Part shown: one piece after another, positions 27,782 to 37,818 of the stretch
Numbering within the stretch: position 1 is the stretch's first letter
Layout of the letters: every line of letters starts with the position of its first letter
Source of the DNA: Paraburkholderia piptadeniae
GTDB lineage: Bacteria; Pseudomonadota; Gammaproteobacteria; Burkholderiales; Burkholderiaceae
Direction of reading: 5' to 3'
Length of the DNA stretch: 64,000 nucleotides
NCBI RefSeq assembly: GCF_900007165.1
Contig: NZ_CYGY02000024.1
Coordinates: 124,301 to 188,300, forward strand
Notes under the pieces: model-generated
Databases searched by the model: none
What the model was told of the DNA's origin: nothing
Seen by the model: the letters and a program-made list of their open reading frames with translations, nothing else
Program-made: the position numbers and the translations under genes

Positions 27782-28372
27782 TCAGGCCTGCTGCTGGTTC
27801 AGCTCGGTCAGCGGCACGGGCGTCTGACGCGGATCGAAATCCGCCCATTTGCCGCGCTGCCAGCGGCCCGTCGCGCGCTCGATGTCCGCGCCGCCTGCTT
27901 CACGCAGGACGCGCGCGGCTTCCATCTGATTTTCTGGGCACACGTGCACGGCGACGAGCACGCCCGAATTGCGCAACTCGTGATGCACGACGTCGTGATG
28001 CTCGTGCGGACGGCTGCGCGCGTGCACCATCCGGCCGACGAGCGCGCCCAGATACGCGCCCGTACCCGCCGCGATCACGACGACGGGCATCGACGCCGCG
28101 AACGCCGTGAACACCGCGACACCGATCACGGCCCCCGCGACCGCGCCGATCGTGACCGCGTGGTGATGGAGATGCAGCGTCGGCAGCGGCGCGCTCGAGA
28201 TCGTGGGTGTCGCGCCCGCGTGTTCGTCGAGCGGATGGCGCGCGTGCTGGCCGCGCGGATTGACGAAGAAAAGCGTGACGTCTTCCCCGAGGAATCCGTT
28301 GTCGAAGAGCTTCTGCGCGGCGTCTTCAGCGGCGGGGAAAGTGATGAAACGTCCAGCGACGATGAGTGACAT
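27782..28372 (-). CDS. Hypothetical protein with glycine-rich membrane segment
   Basis: A 196-residue protein. The N-terminal part (MSLIVAGRFITFPAAEDAAQ) looks like a small alpha/beta domain of the kind seen in general-stress proteins that sample a FDNGF-type motif. A central hydrophobic Gly/Ala-rich region (about 80-125) could insert in a membrane, preceded by HLHHH. A second small domain follows (GVLVAVHVCPENQMEAARVLREAGGADIERA) similar in plan to the first. I do not recognise a named family. ATG at 28372 is preferred to an open frame up to 28444. Convergent with otsA. Confidence 0.65.
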   Translation of the reverse strand: MSLIVAGRFITFPAAEDAAQKLFDNGFLGEDVTLFFVNPRGQHARHPLDEHAGATPTISSAPLPTLHLHHHAVTIGAVAGAVIGVAVFTAFAASMPVVVIAAGTGAYLGALVGRMVHARSRPHEHHDVVHHELRNSGVLVAVHVCPENQMEAARVLREAGGADIERATGRWQRGKWADFDPRQTPVPLTELNQQQA

Positions 28373-28558
28373 GGCGCCCCCTATCGCGTTCAAAGGCCAG
28401 AACGAAAGCCCCGCCGGCCATCGCGACGAACGGCGGCGGGTCATAACCTTCGACTACAAGAAGAGGCGCAAAGTGCGGGGACGGAAGCCGTTCGGTGCAA
28501 ACGGCTGGATGAGGCGGTCCGGCGGGAGAAAGGGCGCAAAGCGACCGACACGCTGAAA

Positions 28559-30001
28559 CTATCGCGCTGCCGTCGCCGCGCCATGCTGCGTCACGCGCAT
28601 CGTGCTGACGACGGACGCCACTGCCGAAAAGCACGCCGCCAGATAGAGCGAGATGATGGGGCCATGCTCCCGCGCGACGCCGAACACGAGCGCGACGAGC
28701 GCCGAGCCGAGCGTTTGCCCCGTCAGACGCGCCGTGCCGAGCATGCCGCTCGCGCCGCCGCTGCGATCGCGCGGCGCGGCCGACAGCATCGTCCGGTTGT
28801 TGGGCGACTGGAAGATGCCGAAGCCCGCGCCGCACAGCGCCATGCGCCACACGATATCGACGGGTGTCGGGTGCGCGCCGAGCGTCGCGAGCAGCAGCAG
28901 GCCGACAGTGAGCGTCGCGAGTCCGGCGCCGCCCAGCCAGCCAGCCGAAATCCGGTCCGACAATACGCCCGACAGCGGCGCCGCGCCGACGATCACGAGC
29001 GGCCACGGCGTCATCAGCAAGCCCGTTTCCACTTGCGACATGCCGAGATGGTTCTGCAGCAGGAAGGGCAGCGACACGAACGCCAGCATCTGCGCGCAGA
29101 ACGAGCACACCGACGCGCCGACCGACAGCGCGAAGATCGGAATCTTCAGCAGATCGACGGGCAGAAGCGGCGCGGGTTGCGTGAGTTGTCGCCGCACGAA
29201 GAAATAGCCGATCACGACCGCGGCGATCAGCTCGACGGCGACGAACCCGTACCATTCGCCGTGGCCGAGCCCGTCGACGGCAAAGATCAGCAGGCCGAAC
29301 ACGAACGCGTTCATGATTGCGCTCGGATAGTCGTACGGCGACGGATGGCGTTCGTTGCGCGGCAGCGCGCGCAGGCCCACCGCGATCGCCGCAATGCCGA
29401 TCGGCACGTTGATCGCGAACAGCCACGGCCAGGGCGCGACGGACAGCACGCCCGACGCCACCGTCGGCCCGACCGCGGACGAGATCGCCACGACCATCGC
29501 GTTGATCGCGATGCCGCGCCCAAGGCGCGCGGGCGGATAGATCATCCGCACGAGCGCCGTGTTCACGCTCATGATGCCCGCCGCGCCGAAGCCCTGGATC
29601 ACGCGGGCGAGCGCGAGCGCCGGCAGCGAGCCGGACAGCGCGCAGCCGAGCGATGCAACCGTGAACAGCACCATCCCGCTCAGATAAACGCGCCGGTAGC
29701 CGATCCGATCGCCCAGCGACGACAGCGGCAGCAGCGAGATCGTCACCGACAGCTGATACGCGTTGACGATCCAGATCGAACTCGCGGCGCTCGCATGCAG
29801 ATTGCGCGCGATGGTCGGCAGCGCGACGTTGGCGATCGCGCTGTCGAGCACGGCGAGCGTGATGCCGAGCGCGACGACGAGAATCGCCCAGTAGCGTTGC
29901 GGCAGCGGCAAGCCGAGTTCGGCGTCCGGCGCGGGCGACGCGGCAGCGGACACGGGCGAGCCGGAAGTGTTGCCGTTGTCCCTCGAAGAAGATGCTTGCA
30001 T
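28559..30001 (-). CDS. MFS drug transporter, DHA2-type (14 membrane spans)
   Basis: A 480-residue inner-membrane exporter of the major facilitator superfamily, most like the DHA2 drug:proton antiporters (QacA/SmvA/EmrB). Motifs: LDSAIANVALPTI in the first span, the loop motif GDRIGYRRVYLSG, and the antiporter-type ARVIQGFGAAGIM followed by the AISSAVGPTVASGVL segment. About 14 hydrophobic segments can be counted. ATG at 30001 starts the family-like sequence; the frame is open to 30136. No regulator is adjacent, and the substrate is not predictable. Confidence 0.88.
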   Translation of the reverse strand: MQASSSRDNGNTSGSPVSAAASPAPDAELGLPLPQRYWAILVVALGITLAVLDSAIANVALPTIARNLHASAASSIWIVNAYQLSVTISLLPLSSLGDRIGYRRVYLSGMVLFTVASLGCALSGSLPALALARVIQGFGAAGIMSVNTALVRMIYPPARLGRGIAINAMVVAISSAVGPTVASGVLSVAPWPWLFAINVPIGIAAIAVGLRALPRNERHPSPYDYPSAIMNAFVFGLLIFAVDGLGHGEWYGFVAVELIAAVVIGYFFVRRQLTQPAPLLPVDLLKIPIFALSVGASVCSFCAQMLAFVSLPFLLQNHLGMSQVETGLLMTPWPLVIVGAAPLSGVLSDRISAGWLGGAGLATLTVGLLLLATLGAHPTPVDIVWRMALCGAGFGIFQSPNNRTMLSAAPRDRSGGASGMLGTARLTGQTLGSALVALVFGVAREHGPIISLYLAACFSAVASVVSTMRVTQHGAATAAR

Positions 30002-30174
30002 TGTGTTGTTGTGATGGACGGCGGGGCGGCCGCGTTTGGTCGCCGGTAGAGTCAAGGATTGTGATTCCTGTTGTCGACGGGATGATGCATGGTCGTGCCG
30101 ACCCGGCATGAAGCTCGCGTTGCGCGCGGCTTTCACGCCGGATCATGCGGGCTGCACAGCGAAAGCGCGGGCGA

Positions 30175-30204
30175 GGCAAGGCACGGCAACGCTTTCGCCT
30201 TGCC
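30175..30204 (-). terminator. Hairpin downstream of the PEBP gene
   Basis: GGCAAGGC (30175-30182) pairs perfectly with GCCTTGCC (30197-30204) across 14 bases, just past the PEBP stop codon. No T tract is seen on the minus strand. Confidence 0.3.
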
Positions 30205-30215
30205 CGCGCGCATCG

Positions 30216-30725
30216 TTACTTCAGTTCGTACAGGCCCGTGTACGTGGCCGAATCGATCTCGTTCAGGTGCGTCATGAAGCGCGCAACCGCGTTCGTCGTA
30301 TCGGCGGAAAGGGGCAGGTTCGTCACCTTCAGCGCGTGAATGCGGTAGATGTAGCGATGCGGCTTGTCGCCGCGCGGCGGCGCTGCGCCGCCGAAGCCGA
30401 CGGTGCCGTAGTCGTTGCGGAACTGCACCGCGCCTTGCGGCAGCAGGCTGCCGTCGGCCTTGCCCGCATTGCGAGGCAGCGAGCGCGTATCGGCGGGAAT
30501 GTTGACGACCACCCAGTGCCAGAAGCCGCTGCCCGTGGGCGCGTCGGGATCGTAGACGGTGAGCGCTAAGCTCTGGGTGTCGGCGGGCGGCGACTCCCAT
30601 TGCAATGCCGGAGAGACGTTCTCGCCGTCGCCGGCGACGCCGAACGACTTGTCGTTCATCTCCTGTGCTTTCGGCATGAAGCCGTTGGCGGGGAAGTCGT
30701 CCGACCAGACTCGGAAATCAGCCAT
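30216..30725 (-). CDS. YbhB/YbcL-type phosphatidylethanolamine-binding protein
   Basis: A 169-residue PEBP-fold protein of the bacterial YbhB/YbcL (Raf kinase inhibitor-like) family. Hallmarks: NVSPALQWESPPADTQSLALTVYDPDAP, then FWHWVVVNIPADT and, near the end, GDKPHRYIYRIHALKV, which together form the anion-binding pocket. There is no signal peptide, so it should be cytoplasmic like YbhB. The ligand and physiological role in bacteria are unclear. Single gene. Confidence 0.92.
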   Translation of the reverse strand: MADFRVWSDDFPANGFMPKAQEMNDKSFGVAGDGENVSPALQWESPPADTQSLALTVYDPDAPTGSGFWHWVVVNIPADTRSLPRNAGKADGSLLPQGAVQFRNDYGTVGFGGAAPPRGDKPHRYIYRIHALKVTNLPLSADTTNAVARFMTHLNEIDSATYTGLYELK

Positions 30726-30921
30726 CGTGTGCCTCCTTCAAAGGGGTGGTTCCAGATGGACGGAAGCCGCTGAGAGACCGCTGGAGAGACTTCAGCGAGC
30801 CAATCGAGTGTAGCACCGGCGCCTTGCAATGTTCGCCGGAGCGGGCGCGACGGCTGGCCTTGCAGGCGACGCGGCGGACTCCGCGGAAAATGGAACGGCA
30901 AACGACGCGGCAAGCGGTGCG

Positions 30922-31368
30922 TCAGGCGCGTTCCTCGTGCAGCGGCGTATCGCCGTGCAGCCAGTCGATCAGACGTTGCAAAACGCCGTCGATATCCCGG
31001 TTCGCTCCGCGCAAGGCGCATTCCCACACCGTCGCGACGCGCCAGCCGCCGTCGAGCAGCGCGGCCTGGGCCTTCGCATCGTTGGCGCGGTTGCGGCCGA
31101 TTTTTTCGCGCCAGAAGTCCGGGCGCGTCTGCGGCCATTTGAAGAGATGACAATCGTGACCGTGCCAGAAGCAGCCATGCACGAAGATCACGGCGCGGTA
31201 GCGCGGCAGCACGATGTCGGGACGGCCGGGCAGATCGCGCGCGTCGAGCCGGAAGCGGAAGCCGCGCCGATGCAGCAGGCTGCGGATCAGAACCTCTGGC
31301 TTCGTGTTGCGTCCGCGAATGCCGGACATCATCCGGCTGCGCGTGGCGGCGTCGACGATATCGATCAT
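30922..31368 (-). CDS. vsr: Very short patch repair endonuclease
   Basis: A 148-residue mismatch endonuclease that nicks 5' of the T in T:G mismatches arising by deamination of 5-methylcytosine in Dcm-type sites, starting very short patch repair. The catalytic residues line up with E. coli Vsr: D51 (GRPDIVLP), H64 (FVHGCFWHGH) and H69, with zinc-ligand-type Cys/His nearby (HDCHLF). N-terminal TRSRMMSGIRGRNTKPE is diagnostic. The start overlaps the dcm stop by one base (TGATG), so the two are co-translated. The longer frame open upstream is a shadow of dcm. Confidence 0.95.
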   Translation of the reverse strand: MIDIVDAATRSRMMSGIRGRNTKPEVLIRSLLHRRGFRFRLDARDLPGRPDIVLPRYRAVIFVHGCFWHGHDCHLFKWPQTRPDFWREKIGRNRANDAKAQAALLDGGWRVATVWECALRGANRDIDGVLQRLIDWLHGDTPLHEERA

Positions 31369-32666
31369 CAGGCGGCCAGCTCCACCGCGCCATCCGCGTG
31401 CGCCTCGCGCCCCAGCGCCAGCACGTGCGGCAGCATGATCCGCGCGACTTCGCGCATCACGGGCACCACGACGCTGTTGCCGAACTGGCGATACGCCTGG
31501 GTGTCGCTGACGGGAATGCGGTATGTGTCGGGAAAGCCCATCAGGCGCGCGCATTCGCGCGGTGTCAGACGGCGCGGGCGCTGCCGCTCGCCCTGATAGA
31601 CGAGAATCTCCGAGCCGTCCTTGTGATACCGGGCCGACAGCGTGCGCGTCACGCTTTGCGGATACGCCATCCCGTAGCCGAAGCCGTTGCCGGCTGCGCG
31701 ATGCTTGTCCGCGTAGTTCTTCAGGTAGGTCCAGAGCTTGGACGTCAGCGTGTACTTCGGTTGAACCTGGCGGGCGGCGTGATCGAAGAAACGCTCGGCA
31801 TCCCACGGCAGGACGGGCTCCGTGCCGTCCGTCCGGTGCAGGATCGACGCAAGACGCGGCCCTTCTTCGGGCAGTCGCAGATCGTCCCACGTGAACGACG
31901 TCTTGCCGCGAAAGCCGACGATGATGATCCGCTCGCGATGCTGCGGCGTGAAATGCGCGCCGTCGATCACGCGGTAGTGCACTTCGTAGCCGAGCTCGTC
32001 GCGCAGCGTTTGCAGGATCACGTCGAAGGTGCGGCCCTTGTCGTGCGACAGCAGGTTCTTCACGTTTTCGAGCAGAAACGCGGCCGGCCGGCGCGCGGCG
32101 ATGATGCGCGCGACGTCGAAAAAGAGCGTCCCCTGCGTCGCGCACTCGAAGCCGTGCGGGCGGCCGAGCGCGTTCTTCTTGCTGACGCCTGCAATCGAAA
32201 ACGGCTGGCATGGGAAGCCGCCGAGCAGGATGTCGTGTGCGGGGACCTCTTCGGCGGGAAAGGTGACGATGTCGCCGATCAGCGTGTGTCGCCGGGCGCC
32301 TTCAGGTTGCGCGGGTTCGTCGCGGAAATTCTCGCGATACGTCTTCTGCGAGAAATCGTTCCACTCGCTCGTGAAGACGCACTGTGCGCCGTGTGTCTCG
32401 AAGCCCATGCGGATTCCACCGATGCCCGCGAACAGATCGATGAAGCGCAGGCCCGAATGATCGCCCGTCGCTGGCGAGGTGCCTTGCCCAGCCGTGGAAT
32501 ACAGCAGCGCGCGCAGCGACGGTTCGAGCATCGCGGGACAAGGCGTTTCGCCTTTCTCCCAGCGGCGCACCGTCTTGATGTCCTTGCCGACATGCGCGGC
32601 GATTTCTTTTTGTGTGAAGCGGGTGCGCGCCTGCTTCAGCAGGTCAAGCGGCCAAGCCTGGGTCAC
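31368..32666 (-). CDS. dcm: DNA cytosine-5 methyltransferase, Dcm type, with N-terminal HTH
   Basis: A 432-residue methyltransferase that should place 5-methylcytosine in a Dcm-like site (CCWGG by close resemblance to E. coli Dcm, not proven). Ordered motifs: I FIDLFAGIGG (75-84), IV GGFPCQPFS with catalytic C153, VI ENV (200-202), VIII QHRERIIIVGF, and the C-terminal VSDTQAYRQFGNSVVVPV. Residues about 15-45 form an XRE-like helix-turn-helix (FTQKEIAAHVGKDIKTVRRW), which in related methylases represses the gene's own promoter. Start is a GTG with AGGA six bases upstream. No restriction endonuclease is adjacent. Confidence 0.93.
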   Translation of the reverse strand: MTQAWPLDLLKQARTRFTQKEIAAHVGKDIKTVRRWEKGETPCPAMLEPSLRALLYSTAGQGTSPATGDHSGLRFIDLFAGIGGIRMGFETHGAQCVFTSEWNDFSQKTYRENFRDEPAQPEGARRHTLIGDIVTFPAEEVPAHDILLGGFPCQPFSIAGVSKKNALGRPHGFECATQGTLFFDVARIIAARRPAAFLLENVKNLLSHDKGRTFDVILQTLRDELGYEVHYRVIDGAHFTPQHRERIIIVGFRGKTSFTWDDLRLPEEGPRLASILHRTDGTEPVLPWDAERFFDHAARQVQPKYTLTSKLWTYLKNYADKHRAAGNGFGYGMAYPQSVTRTLSARYHKDGSEILVYQGERQRPRRLTPRECARLMGFPDTYRIPVSDTQAYRQFGNSVVVPVMREVARIMLPHVLALGREAHADGAVELAA

Positions 32667-32991
32667 AGGAGTCCTTGCTGGGTATTTTTGCGGACATTAT
32701 GACCGATTAATGTCCCCAATTTGCGGTCGTTGCGCGGTCGGCGGAGAAAATACCCAGCTTGGATGGATTGATGCCCGGATGTTTTGATGGCGGCGATGAC
32801 ACGGGGAGGGGCAGCCCCGGCGGCGCGCCAGCTCGCGCTGTCGCCGTGCCGCCGGGTGTTCGCGCTGCCGCGAGCAGCATCGTGGAGGGACGCGCGCGGC
32901 GGGTCAACCAATGTCAAATGCGCGAAGCGCGTTCACCCTGCGGCTGGGATGCCAGCCGCTTGTGGTCACGCTCGTCGTCGCACTCGCGCGC
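32667..32991. other. Intergenic region upstream of dcm
   Basis: About 325 bp between dcm and the next minus-strand gene. The dcm-proximal 90 bp hold the inverted repeats described separately. The rest (32759-32991) is GC-rich, and the open frames in it have no ribosome-binding site or recognisable sequence. Confidence 0.4.
32677..32758 (-). promoter_or_regulatory. Nested inverted repeats in front of dcm
   Basis: GCTGGGTATTTT (32677-32688) has its exact complement AAAATACCCAGC at 32747-32758. Inside lies GGACATTA (32692-32699) with TAATGTCC (32708-32715), a perfect 8-bp dyad with an 8-base spacer, and a direct repeat GCGGTCG at about 32723 and 32734. The block starts 10 bp before the dcm start codon. 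Most likely the operator of dcm, bound by its own HTH. Confidence 0.6.
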
Positions 32992-33315
32992 TCAGCGCCG
33001 GCGGCGCACGCGATGCCGGTTCGCGTCGCGGGATGCCGCGGGCTGCGCGGTCGCCACCGGCAGGGGCGCCAGCTCCTTTGCGCAGAGGTCGTCGAGTTGC
33101 AGCAGCAAGTCGTCGATTGCGCAAAGTTGCGAGTTGGTCAGATGCTCGGCTTCGAGCAGCTCGAAGAGCCGCTTGCGCCAGTAGGCGGCTGGGAGAATTG
33201 ACCCACCCAGGTCGCCGTGCATTGAAGGCCGCATGACGCGGGCAATGTGCGCGATGTCCTGATCGATCAGAGTCGATTTGAACGATCCCGCCGACGAGGT
33301 GAGGAAGTTGTCCAT
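32992..33315 (-). CDS. Hypothetical protein
   Basis: A 107-residue soluble protein. The first 80 residues look like real, balanced protein sequence (DQDIAHIARVMRPS, YWRKRLFELLEAEHL, LCAIDDLLLQLDDL), mostly helical. The last 25 residues turn into an Arg-rich tail. No ribosome-binding site stands out and no family is recognised. Codon use is like the neighbours. Confidence 0.55.
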   Translation of the reverse strand: MDNFLTSSAGSFKSTLIDQDIAHIARVMRPSMHGDLGGSILPAAYWRKRLFELLEAEHLTNSQLCAIDDLLLQLDDLCAKELAPLPVATAQPAASRDANRHRVRRRR

Positions 33316-33793
33316 GCTCGCACTACGGCAGGGGCTGGGAAAACTTTAGGGTCTTGTGAAAGTATTTTTTTGGGTCCAGCCGGCACGCCGATGGGGACGG
33401 CTTTCGCCTGTCCAGCCGGGTCGACTCATGTCAGCGCCAGCGCGAGGCTGCACGTGAGCACGACGATCATCAGGCCAGCGGCGACAGCGAGGTTGTATGG
33501 GTAGGGCATCTCGTCAACCTGACGTATCGGAGGAGTGACGAAATAATAAGTGGATGCCGCCCGCTCGTCCCCAGACAAATAGCGGGTTAGGTGGGAGAGC
33601 GCACATTGGTCGGCGGCGCGGGGATTCGAGGCTTGGGGCAGGCGGGCGTTGGGCGCAGGATGGCGCGCGTGGCATTTTCGTGCCGCCTCGCGCCCGGGGG
33701 CGGCTCGGGTTAGCTGCGTGGCGGGTTCGCTGCGTTACAGGGCGGCTGCCAGCGCGAGCGGCGCAAACGGGCAGCGTGCCGCTGGACAGTGTG
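33316..33793. other. Region with little coding content
   Basis: About 480 bp. It contains one small membrane-peptide candidate (33426-33509, minus strand) and a T-rich patch at 33362-33372. The plus-strand frames are extremely Arg/Gly-rich with no start signals and I do not accept them as genes. Confidence 0.4.
33426..33509 (-). CDS. Candidate 27-residue membrane peptide
   Basis: Short frame on the minus strand: ATG at 33507-33509, stop TGA at 33426-33428. The product begins MPYPYNLAVAAG and continues as one hydrophobic helix (GLMIVVLTCSLALAL) ending in T. An AGG element nine bases upstream is only a fair ribosome-binding site. Single-span peptides of this size are common and under-annotated, but chance cannot be excluded at this length. 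Confidence 0.35.
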   Translation of the reverse strand: MPYPYNLAVAAGLMIVVLTCSLALALT

Positions 33794-34084
33794 TCAGGCC
33801 GGCTCGTCGGGATTGGCCGGATTCGCCGGACTGGCGGGCGGCTTGGCAGCAGCGCCTTCGAGGAACCTGCGCGTCGATTCGAACGCTTGCAGCATCTGTT
33901 CCGGCCACGGCGTTTGCAGCATCACCGCCTGATGATTCTCGAACGCCGAGTTCAGCAGCTTCGACAGTTCGGGCGAACTCAGATGGCGCAGCAGCACGCT
34001 GACGGCGATGGCCGTCGCCTGGCTTGCGCCCGCCGTTTGCAGTTCGGAAGCGGTGAGGGCGGCGACTCGCTTGTTGATGTCCAT
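33794..34084 (-). CDS. Hypothetical protein
   Basis: A 96-residue protein starting MDINKRVAALTASELQTAG, with helical, moderately hydrophobic sequence (ATAIAVSVLLRHLSSPELSKLLNSAFENHQAVML) and a Pro/Ala-rich end with PANPANPDEP repeats. No signal peptide. AAGGA upstream of the ATG at 34084 is a usable ribosome-binding site; the frame is open to 34198 but the extra part is Arg-rich. Family not recognised. Confidence 0.6.
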   Translation of the reverse strand: MDINKRVAALTASELQTAGASQATAIAVSVLLRHLSSPELSKLLNSAFENHQAVMLQTPWPEQMLQAFESTRRFLEGAAAKPPASPANPANPDEPA

Positions 34085-34321
34085 GGAAAGTGTCCTTCGT
34101 AGTCCTGGCGCGTTGCGCAAAGTGCGTGATTTTGTCACGGACGGTCGAGGCCGACCGGATGCGTGCAATCCGCGAAACCGCCGCACGATCCGCGCCACGC
34201 CGTCGTCTGCAGCGCCGCGCCCCTTTTGCTATCAAAAAGGGAACGGTGTTTTGGCAATTCCGGTAATTCTCTTGGCGCCGGGAGCCGGTAAACTCAAGTC
34301 AGATATTTCGCTTTGGAGCCG

Positions 34322-34447
34322 ATGATGCTCGTGACCTTTTTTGTGCTCTGGCCGCTTGCGGCTGCCTCGCTGTTCGCGCTCAGCCGATTCTTCGATCGTC
34401 GGGACCAACGACAACTGGCGCCGGTTCGGATCTCGCGCAGACGCTAG
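34322..34447 (+). CDS. Candidate 41-residue single-span membrane protein
   Basis: Frame from the ATG at 34322 (a second ATG follows directly) to TAG at 34445-34447. The product starts MMLVTFFVLWPLAAASLFAL, one clear membrane helix, and ends in a strongly basic cytoplasmic tail (SRFFDRRDQRQLAPVRISRR), obeying the positive-inside rule. GGAG sits just upstream (about 34314). A strong terminator follows about 55 bp later, which gives the small gene a complete transcription unit. Function unknown. Confidence 0.55.
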   Translation: MMLVTFFVLWPLAAASLFALSRFFDRRDQRQLAPVRISRRR

Positions 34448-34500
34448 ACGGCGCATCGCTGTCGAAGTCTCGGCGTCCGATGCGACGCCGGCATCGCAGC

Positions 34501-34545
34501 CAATAAAAAACCCGCACAGCGTGAGCCGTTGCGGGTTTTTTATTG
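34501..34545. terminator. Bidirectional terminator
   Basis: CAATAAAAAACCCGCA (34501-34516) and its exact complement TGCGGGTTTTTTATTG (34530-34545) form a 16-bp stem with a 13-base loop, U-rich on either strand. It separates the small plus-strand gene from the tRNA. Confidence 0.9.
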
Positions 34546-34573
34546 GGGCGCCTTCCGCCACCGAACTGGTGTC

Positions 34574-34648
34574 TGGTCCCCCCGACAGGAATCGAACCTG
34601 TATCTAGCGCTTAGGAGGCACTCGTTCTATCCATTGAACTACGGGGAG
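34574..34648 (-). tRNA. tRNA-Arg, anticodon CCT
   Basis: On the minus strand the sequence folds as a full tRNA. Acceptor CTCCCCG pairs with CGGGGGG (one T-G pair), D-arm begins GTTCAATGGATAGAAC, anticodon stem-loop has loop CTCCTAA (anticodon CCT, reading AGG), T-arm is ACAGG-TTCGATT-CCTGT, and CCA is encoded at the 3' end (34574-34576). Length 75 bases. No mobile element is inserted next to it. Confidence 0.95.
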
Positions 34649-34755
34649 GAGCCGCCGACGAGCGCAGAGTATAACGCACGACGCAGCGGTTCGGAGACTG
34701 GCGGGGGCGTCCGCGGATCAGCGCCACATTGGCGCCGCAGCGCCTGTCGACCCGC

Positions 34756-34947
34756 TCAGAACTCGACGACGGCGAATTCCGCCTTGCCGACGTCGCACAG
34801 CGGGCAGCGCCAGTCATCCGGGATGTCCGCAAAGCGCGTACCGGCCGCGATGCCTTCTTCGGGCAAACCTTCTTCCTCGTTGTAGATCCAGCCGCAAATC
34901 AGGCAGACCCAGCTCTTGTATTCGATCACTTCACTCACGACACGCAC
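34756..34947 (-). CDS. rubA: Rubredoxin
   Basis: A 63-residue iron-sulfur-less iron protein with one Fe bound by four cysteines: C15 and C18 (WVCLICGW) and C48 and C51 (RCPLCDVG). The spacing and the linking GLPEEGIAAGTRFADIPDDWRCP are standard for rubredoxins. It carries single electrons in the cytoplasm, for example to alkane hydroxylases or in oxidative-stress defence; no partner gene is adjacent. Start is a GTG at 34947, with another GTG three codons in as alternative. Confidence 0.95.
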   Translation of the reverse strand: MRVVSEVIEYKSWVCLICGWIYNEEEGLPEEGIAAGTRFADIPDDWRCPLCDVGKAEFAVVEF

Positions 34948-35217
34948 TCTTCATCGACTCAACGCAATATCCGCACAGCTCTGCCCCTTTATTGGGCAGC
35001 CGGCGGCGACCCGCAATATTACCGGAATTCCCTGGAAGGCTTGAGCCTCCCGTTCCGTTTATCGTTCTAAATCAATGCGAAGGCGCGAGCCGCGGACGAT
35101 CCGGCCCGCGTGCGGCACGGTGCGAGCGACTATTCTTCGCTCGCGATGCCGCCTTGCGCGGCAGGCACGCGGCGTGCGCCTTGCGCCTCTCGAATCACTT
35201 TGCCAAGGAGGAAAACG

Positions 35218-35619
35218 ATGCTGAACAACAGATGGCTGGCCGGCGCAGCGTGCGCGGGCATGCTGGTCGTGTCGGGCGTGGCGCATGCTGCAAACGTCTC
35301 CTTCGTCGAGCCGAAGGACGGCGCGACCGTGAGCAATCCCGTTCACGTGAAGTTTGCCGTCGACGGCATGAAGGTCGCGCCCGCTGGCACGATGACGGAG
35401 GGCACGGGGCACCACCATCTGATCGTCGACGGCAAGCCGCTGCCGAAGGGCGAGGTCATTCCCGCCAACGACAAGTCGCTCCATTTCGGCAAGGGCCAGA
35501 CGGAAACGGAAATCACGCTGCCGCCGGGCGAGCATACGCTGACACTCGATTTCGGCGACGGCGCGCATCGTTCGTACGGTCCGGAGATGAGCAAGACCAT
35601 CACGATTCACGTGAAGTAA
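35218..35619 (+). CDS. Exported DUF4399 protein
   Basis: A 133-residue periplasmic protein. Signal peptide of about 24 residues ending VAHA/ANV, then a single beta-rich domain with VSFVEPKDGATVSNPVHVKF, EGTGHHHLIVD and PPGEHTLTLDFGDGAH, typical of DUF4399. The GHHHLIVD histidines suggest metal binding, but function is unknown for the family. A very good ribosome-binding site (AAGGAGG) precedes the ATG. Single gene. Confidence 0.88.
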   Translation: MLNNRWLAGAACAGMLVVSGVAHAANVSFVEPKDGATVSNPVHVKFAVDGMKVAPAGTMTEGTGHHHLIVDGKPLPKGEVIPANDKSLHFGKGQTETEITLPPGEHTLTLDFGDGAHRSYGPEMSKTITIHVK

Positions 35620-35865
35620 GCGTCGGCGCGATTGCGGCGCTCGCATTTGAGACGCGGGCATGCGGCTGGCGCTTGCCATCCGCCGCTGCTTTCGCGCCTT
35701 TCCGCGACTTCGAGCGATAGCGGACTTCGTGGTCCTGGTATTGCCGCAACCGACGCCCATGCGATTCGTCCTATGCCATCGTGCCGGGCCGGATCGCCTC
35801 AGTGTCCGCGCCATCGACCGGTACAATGAGCGCTTTCGACTCATCGCTGGTTTCTTCATTTTTCC

Positions 35866-37791
<1,926 letters not shown>

Positions 37792-37818
37792 AAGCGAGGC
37801 GGCCGCGTTCGGCAAACG

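Larger units (their letters stand above)
34085..34573. other. Intergenic region before tRNA-Arg
   Basis: About 490 bp. It holds a 41-codon membrane-protein candidate on the plus strand (34322-34447) followed by a strong bidirectional terminator (34501-34545). The upstream part (34085-34320) has no supported gene and probably contains promoters for the two divergent small genes. Confidence 0.45.

Noticed and set aside
28326..30179. 617-codon minus-strand frame over the MFS gene
   Set aside because: Shadow of the MFS transporter in another register; Arg-rich with no domain features, whereas the 28559-30001 frame has clear transporter motifs.
34574..34648. tRNA-Arg as integration site of a genomic island
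   Set aside because: No integrase gene, no duplicated tRNA end and no compositional break on either side within the window.
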